Assembly: GCA_001781445.1 (NCBI GenBank)
Contig: MFLB01000035.1
Span: forward strand, 1-7,810
Direction: 5' to 3'
Source: Candidatus Kaiserbacteria bacterium RIFCSPHIGHO2_01_FULL_58_22
Lineage (GTDB): Bacteria; Patescibacteriota; Minisyncoccia; Phycocordibacterales; UBA2100
Length of the DNA: 7,810 nt
This document shows positions 1-4,737 of the stretch, one piece after another; the first letter of the stretch is position 1, and each line of letters opens with the position of its first letter. The position numbers and the translations under genes were made by a program. The notes under the pieces were generated by a model. It worked only from the letters and a program-made list of their open reading frames with translations. It was not told where the DNA came from and made no database searches.

Positions 1-159
1 ACCAGCTATTACAACGTTCGATAAGCTTTTCACTCCAACCCACAAGTCATCCCAGAGTGTTGCACAACTCACGGGTTCGGCCCTCCCTCCTTATTTCTAA
101 AGAGTTCAGCCTGCTCATGGGTAGCTCACGTTGCTTCGGGTCTGATACAAACGACTTCA

Positions 160-263
160 CCCCGTTAGACAAAGAACCCAAGTACCGAAGTGGCACATTG
201 AATATTCCTGGTCTCGTGCGCGCTCCGTGACATAAGTACACTCAGGTACTTTGTCTAACGGGG
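160..263 (-). repeat. Second 23S insertion, bounded by a perfect 15-bp inverted repeat
   Basis: CCCCGTTAGACAAAG at 160-174 is exactly complementary to 249-263. The inner part continues the stem imperfectly: AGTACCGAAGTG near 181-192 faces CACTCAGGTACT at 239-250. Flanking minus-strand sequence (GAGUGUGAAUAGCGCGCC before, AGUCGUUUGUAUCAGACCCGAAGC after) matches the 23S domain II region near E. coli 650-675, where E. coli has only a few bases. The insert is too short for a credible gene. It may be excised like an IVS or stay as an expansion helix; the sequence alone cannot tell. Confidence 0.8.
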
Positions 264-369
264 CAGGCGCGCTATTCACACTCGCTTTCGCTACGGCTCC
301 ATGCTTTGTCGCACTTAGCCAAGCCGTTTGCATCAACTCGTTGGCTCATTCTTCAATAGGCACGCCGTT

Positions 370-791
370 CTGGTTGCTAGTTGCTGGTTACTAGTTGCTG
401 GAAACACGTTTGATGAGAGCGTTCAGTTGCTTACCAACCACTTCGCTTTCGCCAAGTAGCGGTGCAATCTCATTTGCACTTAAGAGACCGGCATCCCGAG
501 AAAATTCGAGATGAAAGAATACTTCATCGTTGCTACCTAAGGCTGTTCTCAGAAAATTTATCGTGTCCTTTTCTGATTTTTGCCTTGCGCAACCTTCTGC
601 GATGTTGGCAGGCACAGCGCGACTTGCCCTGCGCAATTGATTGCCAATATCGTATTGATATTCCCTTGGTATCTTCTTCATCAAGACGAATATATCGAGC
701 GCAAGCTTGTAACTGCGCTTATACACATTCAAATCTTGGTACCTCACCTTTGCATTTTACCAGCAACTAGCTACTAGTAACTAGCAACCAG
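370..791 (-). other. 23S rRNA intervening sequence (IVS) in helix 25 position, with 32-bp terminal stem
   Basis: Conserved 23S sequence ends at about 792 (UGAAACCGCAUGUCUACAAGGAGUCGAAC on the minus strand) and resumes at about 369 (GAACGGCGUGCC). The E. coli counterpart is the tip of helix 25, a known IVS site in other bacteria. The ends, 760-791 and 370-401, are imperfect 32-nt inverted repeats with about four mismatches, built from repeated CTAGTTGCTGG-like units. They should form a long duplex for RNase III-type excision, leaving a fragmented 23S. The interior is almost entirely one gene for a four-helix-bundle protein. GTTC occurs on both sides (367-370, 791-794), a possible short target duplication that overlaps the stem. 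Confidence 0.9.
391..747 (-). CDS. IVS-encoded S23-type four-helix-bundle protein (23S rRNA-associated)
   Basis: A complete 118-residue protein of the 23S rRNA IVS-encoded (S23, PF05635-like) four-helix-bundle family. Family hallmarks are visible: the opening MRYQDLNVYKRSYKLAL, the helix 2 block QLRRASRAVPANIAEG at about residues 37-52, and ALGSNDEVFFHLE at about 69-81. Length is normal for the family. An in-frame TAA lies just upstream, so GTG at 747 is the only plausible start. The TAG stop falls inside the 3' arm of the IVS stem, so gene and stem are interlocked. There is no separate promoter; it should be transcribed as part of the 23S precursor. The function of S23 proteins is unsettled. 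Relatives include the Avd accessory protein of diversity-generating retroelements, but no reverse transcriptase or template repeat is seen here. Confidence 0.9.
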   Translation of the reverse strand: MRYQDLNVYKRSYKLALDIFVLMKKIPREYQYDIGNQLRRASRAVPANIAEGCARQKSEKDTINFLRTALGSNDEVFFHLEFSRDAGLLSANEIAPLLGESEVVGKQLNALIKRVSSN

Positions 792-841
792 TTCGACTCC
801 TTGTAGACATGCGGTTTCAGTTCTATTTCACTCCCCTCACC

Positions 842-884
<43 letters not shown>

Positions 885-1152
885 ATCTGAAGAAGTATGT
901 AGCATTACCAGTTAGTCCTGGCGAATTCACCCGAGCTATCCGTGTCTCGAGTTACTCAAGAATCCCGACGTCCTTGCGGGGTCGAGAGGCCGACTGTTAC
1001 GTCGGCCCTACAGCCATAGAGGTGCATCGTTTTCGAGTACGGGACTATTACCCTCTGGGGTCTTGCTTCCCAGCAAGTTCCTCTAACTCTGCATTTTTTT
1101 ACTCTATCGGTTTTATCCACGCCGTAGTCTTATAACCCCCATTCCCCTAGGC

Positions 1153-1230
1153 AGCTGTCAGCTATCAGCTATCAGCTGTCAGTAGATGCAAAATGCATTT
1201 TCCTGAAAGCTGAAAGCTTAACGCTGAAAG
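1153..1230 (-). repeat. Short hairpin insertion in 23S domain I
   Basis: Two 30-nt arms, AGCTGTCAGCTATCAGCTAT... on the left and ...AACGCTGAAAGCT on the right, are inverted repeats with about six mismatches. Each arm is made of degenerate CAGCT/AAGCT repeats, and the loop contains the palindrome ATGCAAAATGCAT. On the minus strand the insert sits between GCACAAACUCAGCCUC and GGGGAAUGGGGGUUAUAAG, in domain I near E. coli 270-280, where standard 23S has no such helix. There is no coding capacity. Confidence 0.75.
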
Positions 1231-1505
1231 CTATCTAAGAGGCTGAGTTTGTGCTTCTCCCGTTTCGCTCGCCGCTACTAAGGGAATACCTGTTGGTCTC
1301 TTTTCCTCTTGGTACTGAGATGTTTCACTTCCCAAGGTCTGCTCTTGCCGGCCGTTACGCCGGAAGTGTAGAGGGTTTGCCTCTACGGGTTGCCCCATTC
1401 GGAAATCTCCGGATCGAAGGTTGCTTGGCACCTCCCCGAAGCTTATCGCAGCTAAACCGCGTCCTTCATCGCCTTCTTCAGTCAAGGCATCCACCGCACG
1501 CCCTT

Positions 1506-1531
1506 ATCAGAATCCCGAAAGGAATTCTGAG
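1506..1531 (-). other. Hairpin at the 23S 5' end
   Basis: On the minus strand TCAGAATTCC-TTTC-GGGATTCTGA folds into a 10-bp stem with one U-G pair. Its 3' arm overlaps the predicted mature 23S 5' end. It could compete with or precede the helix formed with the 23S 3' end, or be a processing signal. Confidence 0.5.
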
Positions 1532-1534
1532 AAC

Positions 1535-1595
1535 CTCCAGACACACGCTATACAGCGTGTGCCGGACCCGTCACACGCTTTCGCGTGTGTCGGGG
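1535..1595 (-). repeat. Double-hairpin palindrome, copy A (inverted relative to B and C)
   Basis: Two adjacent hairpins, CACACGC...GCGTGTG and ACACGCT...AGCGTGT, are separated by a GGACCCG core. The reverse complement starts CCCCGACACACGC and has the same ACGGGTCCG core as copies B and C, so this copy is inverted. Its GTGTGTCGGGG end (1585-1595) forms an exact 11-bp inverted repeat with the CCCCGACACAC end of copy B (1638-1648). That repeat encloses a further hairpin, CTTCGTCG...CGACGAAG (1602-1627). Confidence 0.75.
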
Positions 1596-1637
1596 CGTGT
1601 GCTTCGTCGCTGTCTATTTCGACGAAGACTTCGCTTT

Positions 1638-1703
1638 CCCCGACACACACCGTAGGTGTGTGAACGGGTCCGTTCACACGCTTTCGCGTGTGCCGGATTT
1701 TTT
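1638..1703 (+). repeat. Double-hairpin palindrome, copy B
   Basis: The order is CCCCGACACAC, a hairpin CACACACC-GTA-GGTGTGTG, the core AACGGGTCCGTT, a second hairpin CACACGC-TTTC-GCGTGTG, then CCGGATTTTTT. The first hairpin differs from copy C in both arms, with the pairing kept. The second hairpin plus T6 resembles a plus-strand terminator, although no plus-strand gene ends here. The four arms could also re-pair into one long hairpin or cruciform. Confidence 0.75.
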
Positions 1704-1707
1704 GCTC

Positions 1708-1740
1708 GGTCCGTTCCGCCATTTTGGCGGATCACGGACC
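1708..1740. repeat. Two-tier hairpin in the rRNA leader
   Basis: GGTCCGT/ACGGACC (7 bp) encloses TCCGCC/GGCGGA (6 bp) with a 2-nt bulge and an ATTTT loop. It lies between palindrome copies B and C and extends the chain of helices in the 23S leader. Confidence 0.6.
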
Positions 1741-1752
1741 AATTTCCTGCAC

Positions 1753-1782
1753 TCTATTTCAGAGACTTTTAACTGAAATAGA
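1753..1782. repeat. 10-bp hairpin in the rRNA leader
   Basis: TCTATTTCAG and CTGAAATAGA are exact complements around a 10-nt loop. It is AT-rich compared with the adjacent palindromes. Role unknown. Confidence 0.55.
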
Positions 1783-1797
1783 ATGTGTTGATTGATT

Positions 1798-1863
1798 CCC
1801 CGACACACGCGCTAAGCGCGTGTGGACGGGTCCGTCACACGCTCTCGCGTGTGTCGGATTTTT
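1798..1863 (+). repeat. Double-hairpin palindrome, copy C
   Basis: Same layout and orientation as copy B: CCCCGACACAC, a hairpin with CACACGCG/CGCGTGTG arms, core GACGGGTCCGTC, a hairpin CACACGC-TCTC-GCGTGTG, then TCGGATTTTT. Stems and core are conserved while the loops and some paired positions differ from B. Confidence 0.75.
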
Positions 1864-1873
1864 GTGTCGCTCT

Positions 1874-1890
1874 TCAGTTTTCAACGAGCA
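1874..1890 (-). promoter_or_regulatory. boxA-like rRNA antitermination site
   Basis: The minus strand reads TGCTCGTTGAAAACTGA, which closely resembles bacterial rRNA boxA elements (consensus around TGCTCTTTgAAAA) bound by NusB and S10. Its position in the 23S leader, downstream of the promoter, fits rRNA antitermination, which would help polymerase pass the many hairpins ahead. Confidence 0.7.
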
Positions 1891-1944
1891 ACCCTACTTC
1901 GTTCGCCTCTCGGCGAACTTCGAAGGACAAAGCGTATATCCAAC

Positions 1945-1967
1945 GAAAAAGCCGCTTTAAAGCGGCT
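1945..1967 (-). terminator. Terminator-like hairpin inside the rRNA leader
   Basis: AGCCGCTTTAAAGCGGCT (1950-1967) is an 18-bp perfect palindrome followed on the minus strand by TTTTT. It lies about 70-90 nt downstream of the predicted 23S promoter start and before the boxA. It could end a short RNA, act as an attenuator, or be read through by an antiterminated polymerase. Confidence 0.6.
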
Positions 1968-2044
1968 CGGGTCGCAGAGCAGTTGAGCCCGGCTACCTTC
2001 GCCACTTCGTGAAGCTTTTAACGGTCAACATATACGTATATAGG

Positions 2045-2072
2045 AGTATATCCATCGTCATCTGCTTGTCAA
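2045..2072 (-). promoter_or_regulatory. Predicted promoter of the 23S rRNA transcript
   Basis: The minus strand has TTGACA (2067-2072), a 16-bp spacer and TATACT (2045-2050), near-consensus sigma70 boxes. Transcription would start near 2038 and run toward the 23S. A 12-bp palindrome ATATACGTATAT (2030-2041) covers the start site. It is the best promoter between the 23S and the plus-strand gene to its right. Confidence 0.7.
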
Positions 2073-2123
2073 CAAAAGTGTGTTGTCCAGATGTGGAAAC
2101 GGCCGTATTCTGCATATGTGGAA

Positions 2124-2132
2124 CCCCCCCCC
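2124..2132 (+). repeat. Tract of nine C next to the start codon
   Basis: Nine consecutive C follow the ATG at 2116 by five bases. A gain or loss of one C would shift the frame, as in a phase-variable switch; it is also a common site of sequencing error. Confidence 0.6.
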
Positions 2133-2562
2133 AGCGAGCCGCGCTAAAACATATCGGATTTCCTTGGCTATAACGCTACCGATTTTACTCGTAGGATTCG
2201 CTTCGGCGCTTGGCTCGCTTAACTACGCTACGGGCAATGATGCTTACCTCGCGCAAGCAGGTGCGACTGTCGACAGCCGCCAAGAGAGAGTGGATAAAGC
2301 ATGCAAAGATGCAAAGCAGTACATGGCCTCAACGTATCCTGACAGCAGAAAATTTGATGTTTTCAAGCGATCGTTCAATGTAAAAGTAACCAGTGAATTT
2401 GATGATACGTGCGTTGCGGCAATCCCAAAACCTGATGTTACTCTCAATCCATTAGATCCAGAGAGCTACGAATGCAAAGGTAAGAGTGCTGTCGTAAACG
2501 TTATTCAATACCGAGTCATTCAGTACGTGCATGTGAGTTTAGCGACAAACGGAGCAAACAAT

Positions 2563-2695
2563 GAAGCTCCTCGCAGCAAGCTACGAGGTATCTGCGGAAT
2601 TCTTCGTAGCCGCCAACCCTACTTCGCTAAAGCTACGAAGGGTTCTACTCACGCCTTCATCCCCGCAGCAAGCTGCGGGGTATTCGGCGAAGTAG
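2563..2695 (+). mobile_element. REP/MITE-like palindromic element inserted in a gene
   Basis: This is a 133-bp string of hairpins: CCTCGCAGC-AA-GCTACGAGG (2569-2588), AACCCT..CTTCG with CGAAGGGTT (2615-2644), and the perfect CCCCGCAGC-AA-GCTGCGGGG (2661-2680). The first and third hairpins are direct near-copies followed by GGTAT. AAT flanks the element on both sides (2560-2562, 2696-2698). The host reading frame is restored in sequence sense when the element plus one AAT is removed. CAACCCTACTTCG recurs at 1889-1901, and CTACGAAGG recurs at 5581-5589, so related units exist nearby. No transposase is encoded, so any movement would be in trans. Confidence 0.7.
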
Positions 2696-3321
2696 AATAA
2701 AGGAGAATGCTCCGTTCGAGTCTGCAAATCGGCCGATTCGTGCGTCGCCACGAGAGTAATGGGATTCAACCAAGAGGTGCAAGATCTGCTCAATCCTGCT
2801 AATAAATTGAGGCAGGAACTGGAGCAGGCGGGGGAATTGAAGGCAATTCCGTTGCAGGAACGCGAATATACATATGAGCCTGGACGAGATTTCACTCTCA
2901 AGAAATTTCTGGAAGAAGAATGTACGTACGGCGGATGTAGTAGAGGCGTTTTACAAGATATCGATGAAGTGAATAAAAGAACGGAGAGACTAAGAACGCC
3001 CGGCTTCCTTGACTTCGAGGAGTTTTGGAACAAGCTGAATGCACAGCCGATGGCTTCACTCAATGCGCCTGTGCAGACTGTCTCGCTCTCCGATGACCTT
3101 CGAAATCAATCACGGCTAGCGCCGTCTTTGCTCGCAAGCAACTACTTCACGCCGATACAAGGAATCGAGAGGATAGCTACGGGCAATACGTTCTCTGCAA
3201 AAACATCCGCACCGACCTTGGGGGGTGTAGCGCCGCACCAATGGTCGCAAATCGTCTTTGCAAACCTCACTGCGAGATATCCCTTTACGCTCTAGCGCGT
3301 ACAAGTTGTATATACGGAGTA

Positions 3322-3349
3322 TTGACAGGTATGGGTGACCTCGTATACT
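3322..3349 (+). promoter_or_regulatory. Promoter of the toxin-antitoxin operon, likely leaderless
   Basis: TTGACA (3322-3327), a 16-bp spacer and TATACT (3344-3349). The expected start is at or within two bases of the ATG at 3356, so the toxin mRNA would have no leader. AGGT-N7-ACCT within the spacer (3327-3341) and the palindromes GTATATAC (about 3308-3315) and GTATAC (3343-3348) are candidate operator sequences for autorepression. Confidence 0.7.
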
Positions 3350-3355
3350 ATGTGA

Positions 3356-3643
3356 ATGCGGTGGCCGTATCGCGATAAGCGCATTGAGTGGGACGAAGAG
3401 AAGAATGAGACGCTCCTGCGAAAACGCGGCGTTTCGTTCAACGATGTCGTGCTACTTATCGAGGAGGAGCGTGTTATTGATGTCATCCCCCATTGGGATG
3501 AGACGAGACGGCCCCACCAGCAGGCCATCATTATCATGCTGAACGATTACATTCATGTTGTTCCTTTCGTGGTAGATGAAGAAAAGGTATTCCTAAAAAC
3601 TATTTTTGCTAGTAGGAAGATAACGCAACGATATATGAGGTAA
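3356..3643 (+). CDS. brnT: BrnT-family (DUF497) toxin
   Basis: A 95-residue protein with the BrnT/DUF497 pattern: IEWDEEKN at 10-17, RKRGVSFNDV at 22-31, a central beta strand region (IIIMLNDYIHVVPFVV), and the C-terminal KTIFASRKITQRY at 81-93, matching the family's R-I-I-S-A-R-K-A block. BrnT toxins adopt a RelE-like fold and act as ribonucleases that stop translation; that activity is inferred from the family. An in-frame TGA lies immediately before ATG 3356, so the start is fixed. The antitoxin gene begins 10 nt after the stop. The toxin-first order is usual for this pair. The length is normal and there is no sign of decay. Confidence 0.85.
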   Translation: MRWPYRDKRIEWDEEKNETLLRKRGVSFNDVVLLIEEERVIDVIPHWDETRRPHQQAIIIMLNDYIHVVPFVVDEEKVFLKTIFASRKITQRYMR

Positions 3644-3653
3644 ACAAACAATT

Positions 3654-3929
3654 ATGAAACAAAAAAATTCCAGGCTTACAAAAGAAGAGCGCATGTGGGA
3701 GAAGTGGATTCTCTCGGGTAAAGCAAAAACTATTCCCAACTTCGAGCAACATCGCCGCGATCTTGCCGCGTCTGCGCGCGCACAACGGGAAAAAACGAAG
3801 CTCGTCTCAATACGAGTGCGTGAACATGACCTCGCGAGATTGCGCGCCAAGGCCGAGCGTGAGGGACTCCCCTATCAAACGCTCATCAACTCCCTCATAC
3901 ACAAGTACGCGCAGGAGTACTCAAAATAA
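3654..3929 (+). CDS. CopG-type ribbon-helix-helix antitoxin
   Basis: A 91-residue partner of the BrnT-type toxin. The N-terminal half is charged and helical, with ...KAKTIPNFEQHRRDLAASAR at about 23-42, which resembles the toxin-wrapping part of CopG_antitoxin proteins. The C-terminal half is a ribbon-helix-helix DNA-binding fold: strand KLVSIRV at 49-55, helix REHDLARLRAKAERE, turn GLPYQ at 71-75, helix TLINSLIHKYA. It should neutralise the toxin and repress the operon promoter at 3322-3349. It lies 10 nt downstream of the toxin with no promoter of its own, so the two are co-transcribed. No clear Shine-Dalgarno is visible. It ends 11 nt from the convergent minus-strand gene, with no terminator between them. 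Confidence 0.85.
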   Translation: MKQKNSRLTKEERMWEKWILSGKAKTIPNFEQHRRDLAASARAQREKTKLVSIRVREHDLARLRAKAEREGLPYQTLINSLIHKYAQEYSK

Positions 3930-3940
3930 CGCCCAAGGCA

Positions 3941-4657
3941 TCAGGCTGTCTTGAGCTTTTTGAGCATCTCGGCGGCGCGGACGAGGTCGTTGGGAGCCGT
4001 TATTTGTATCCATTTTTGGGTGAACACGGGCTCGAACGGTACGCCCAGCTCCTTCGCCGCCGCGGCGACCGTCTGCGGGAGGCCGTATTCGAGACTCCCC
4101 TCATGCTTGGGAACAAGCGGGCAGGAAAAGAGCCGCGTGTCCAAGACGTACAGGTTTGTACTCGCCAAGCCCTTCTCCACACGCGCCTCGTCCTCCTCCT
4201 TGCTCTCGATGATGCCCGCTATGAGACCGTCGTCGCCGAGCCGCACGCTCCCCGCGCGATGCATCGCGGGCAATTCCTGCACCAGGAGCTTCCACGACGG
4301 CGTGTCTTCGAGGCATCGTTCGACATCCTCTTTCGCATAGATATCATCGCCCATCATGATGAGAAAGCGATCGCGCAGGAGAGATTGAGCGCGCCACAGG
4401 GCTCCGGCGGTGCCGTCCATGCGCTCCTGCTCGGCGTAGACGATACGCTTGCCCTGATAGAGCGCGCCGACATGCCGTCGGATCACCTCGCCGAGATAGC
4501 CGACGATGAGCACGACCTCGTCTATCGAATCCGGAAGCGCTTCGAGCTTGTATTCGAGAAGAGGCTTGCCGGCGACCTCGAGCATCGGCTTGGGCACTGC
4601 TGTCGTAAGCTCATCCATGCGCGTACCGCGCCCTGCGGCGAGAATCACTGCCTGCAT
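3941..4657 (-). CDS. Sugar-1-phosphate nucleotidyltransferase (NTP_transferase family)
   Basis: A 238-residue enzyme of the NTP_transferase family (GlmU N-domain/RmlA-like), which transfers a nucleotidyl group from NTP to a sugar 1-phosphate in the cytoplasm to make activated sugars. Visible motifs are the nucleotide-binding LAAGRGTRM at 6-14, VPKPM at 21-25, DGTAGAL at 81-87 and the metal-binding FLIMMGDD at 98-105. The C-terminal region has NLYVLDTRLF and EYGLPQTV. The length fits a stand-alone catalytic domain without the left-handed beta-helix of GlmU. The sugar and base cannot be deduced from sequence alone. ATG 4657 is favoured because LAAGRG follows directly and a -10 box lies 6 nt upstream. 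It sits between the antitoxin and an MscS-like gene, apparently as its own unit. Confidence 0.85.
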   Translation of the reverse strand: MQAVILAAGRGTRMDELTTAVPKPMLEVAGKPLLEYKLEALPDSIDEVVLIVGYLGEVIRRHVGALYQGKRIVYAEQERMDGTAGALWRAQSLLRDRFLIMMGDDIYAKEDVERCLEDTPSWKLLVQELPAMHRAGSVRLGDDGLIAGIIESKEEDEARVEKGLASTNLYVLDTRLFSCPLVPKHEGSLEYGLPQTVAAAAKELGVPFEPVFTQKWIQITAPNDLVRAAEMLKKLKTA

Positions 4658-4663
4658 TGCGGT

Positions 4664-4672
4664 ATTCTAGCA
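4664..4672 (-). promoter_or_regulatory. Extended -10 promoter of the nucleotidyltransferase gene
   Basis: The minus strand reads TGC-TAGAAT followed by six bases and then ATG. There is no good -35, since that region is occupied by a terminator hairpin. Spacing predicts a leaderless or nearly leaderless mRNA. Confidence 0.5.
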
Positions 4673-4679
4673 GAAACGA

Positions 4680-4708
4680 GAGCGGTCCGCGTGGAACGCG
4701 GGCCGCTC
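4680..4708 (-). terminator. Terminator-like hairpin after the MscS-like gene
   Basis: GAGCGGCCCGCGT and ACGCGGACCGCTC pair over 13 positions, with one mismatch on the minus strand (a U-G pair on the plus strand) and a TCC loop. TCGTTTCTG follows, so the T tract is poor. It lies 30 nt past the MscS-like stop codon and immediately before the next gene's -10 box. Confidence 0.6.
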
Positions 4709-4737
4709 TGCATACGCCGTCCGAAAGAAAGAATTTC

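Larger units (their letters stand above)
1518..2044 (-). other. 23S rRNA leader region (no 16S, no tRNA, no gene)
   Basis: This stretch of about 530 bp separates the 23S 5' end from its predicted promoter. It holds no credible gene; the open frames crossing it only translate palindromes. In transcription order (minus strand) it contains a terminator-like hairpin, a GTTCGCC/GGCGAAC hairpin near 1902-1919, a boxA, palindrome copies C and B, copy A, and the hairpin at the 23S end. I searched both strands for tRNA-like T-loop and acceptor sequences and saw none. Confidence 0.7.
2116..3295 (+). pseudogene. Exported or membrane-anchored Cys-containing protein, disrupted by a palindromic element
   Basis: Two reading frames look like one gene. 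The first (from ATG 2116; a GTG at 2080 is also in frame) has one membrane segment at about residues 14-36 (LAITLPILLVGFASAL), then a polar domain ending ...HVSLATNGANN at 2562. The second frame, open from 2696, continues KGECSVRVCKSADSCVATRV before the in-frame ATG at 2759 and runs to TAG 3293-3295. Removing 2563-2698 joins AAT and AAA codons in frame and gives about 347 residues. Cysteines occur on both sides of the join (DTC, YEC, GEC-VC-SC, EEC-GGC), as expected for an exported domain. As it stands, the first frame ends in element-derived residues at 2700. I do not recognise the family. The second part could still be translated from ATG 2759 as a 178-residue fragment. Confidence 0.65.

Noticed and set aside
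47..241. 64-residue frame within the 23S gene
   Set aside because: It lies in conserved 23S sequence and the 160-263 insertion; no coding signal.
391..747. Avd gene of a diversity-generating retroelement
   Set aside because: Avd is related to S23 proteins, but no reverse transcriptase, template or variable repeat is present and the gene lies inside 23S.
370..791. Group I or II intron or homing endonuclease
   Set aside because: No intron core motifs or endonuclease motifs; the encoded protein is an S23-type helical bundle and the ends form an IVS stem.
1231..1776. Open reading frames across the 23S 5' end and the leader palindromes
   Set aside because: They translate conserved rRNA or palindromic repeats, with low-complexity Arg/His-rich products and no start signals.
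1535..1863. CRISPR-like array
   Set aside because: Copies are few, irregularly spaced, one is inverted, and they are palindromic throughout without equal-length spacers; no cas genes.
1945..2020. tRNA in the rRNA leader
   Set aside because: A GGCTC...GAGCC pairing looked suggestive, but no acceptor stem, T-loop or anticodon arm could be assembled.
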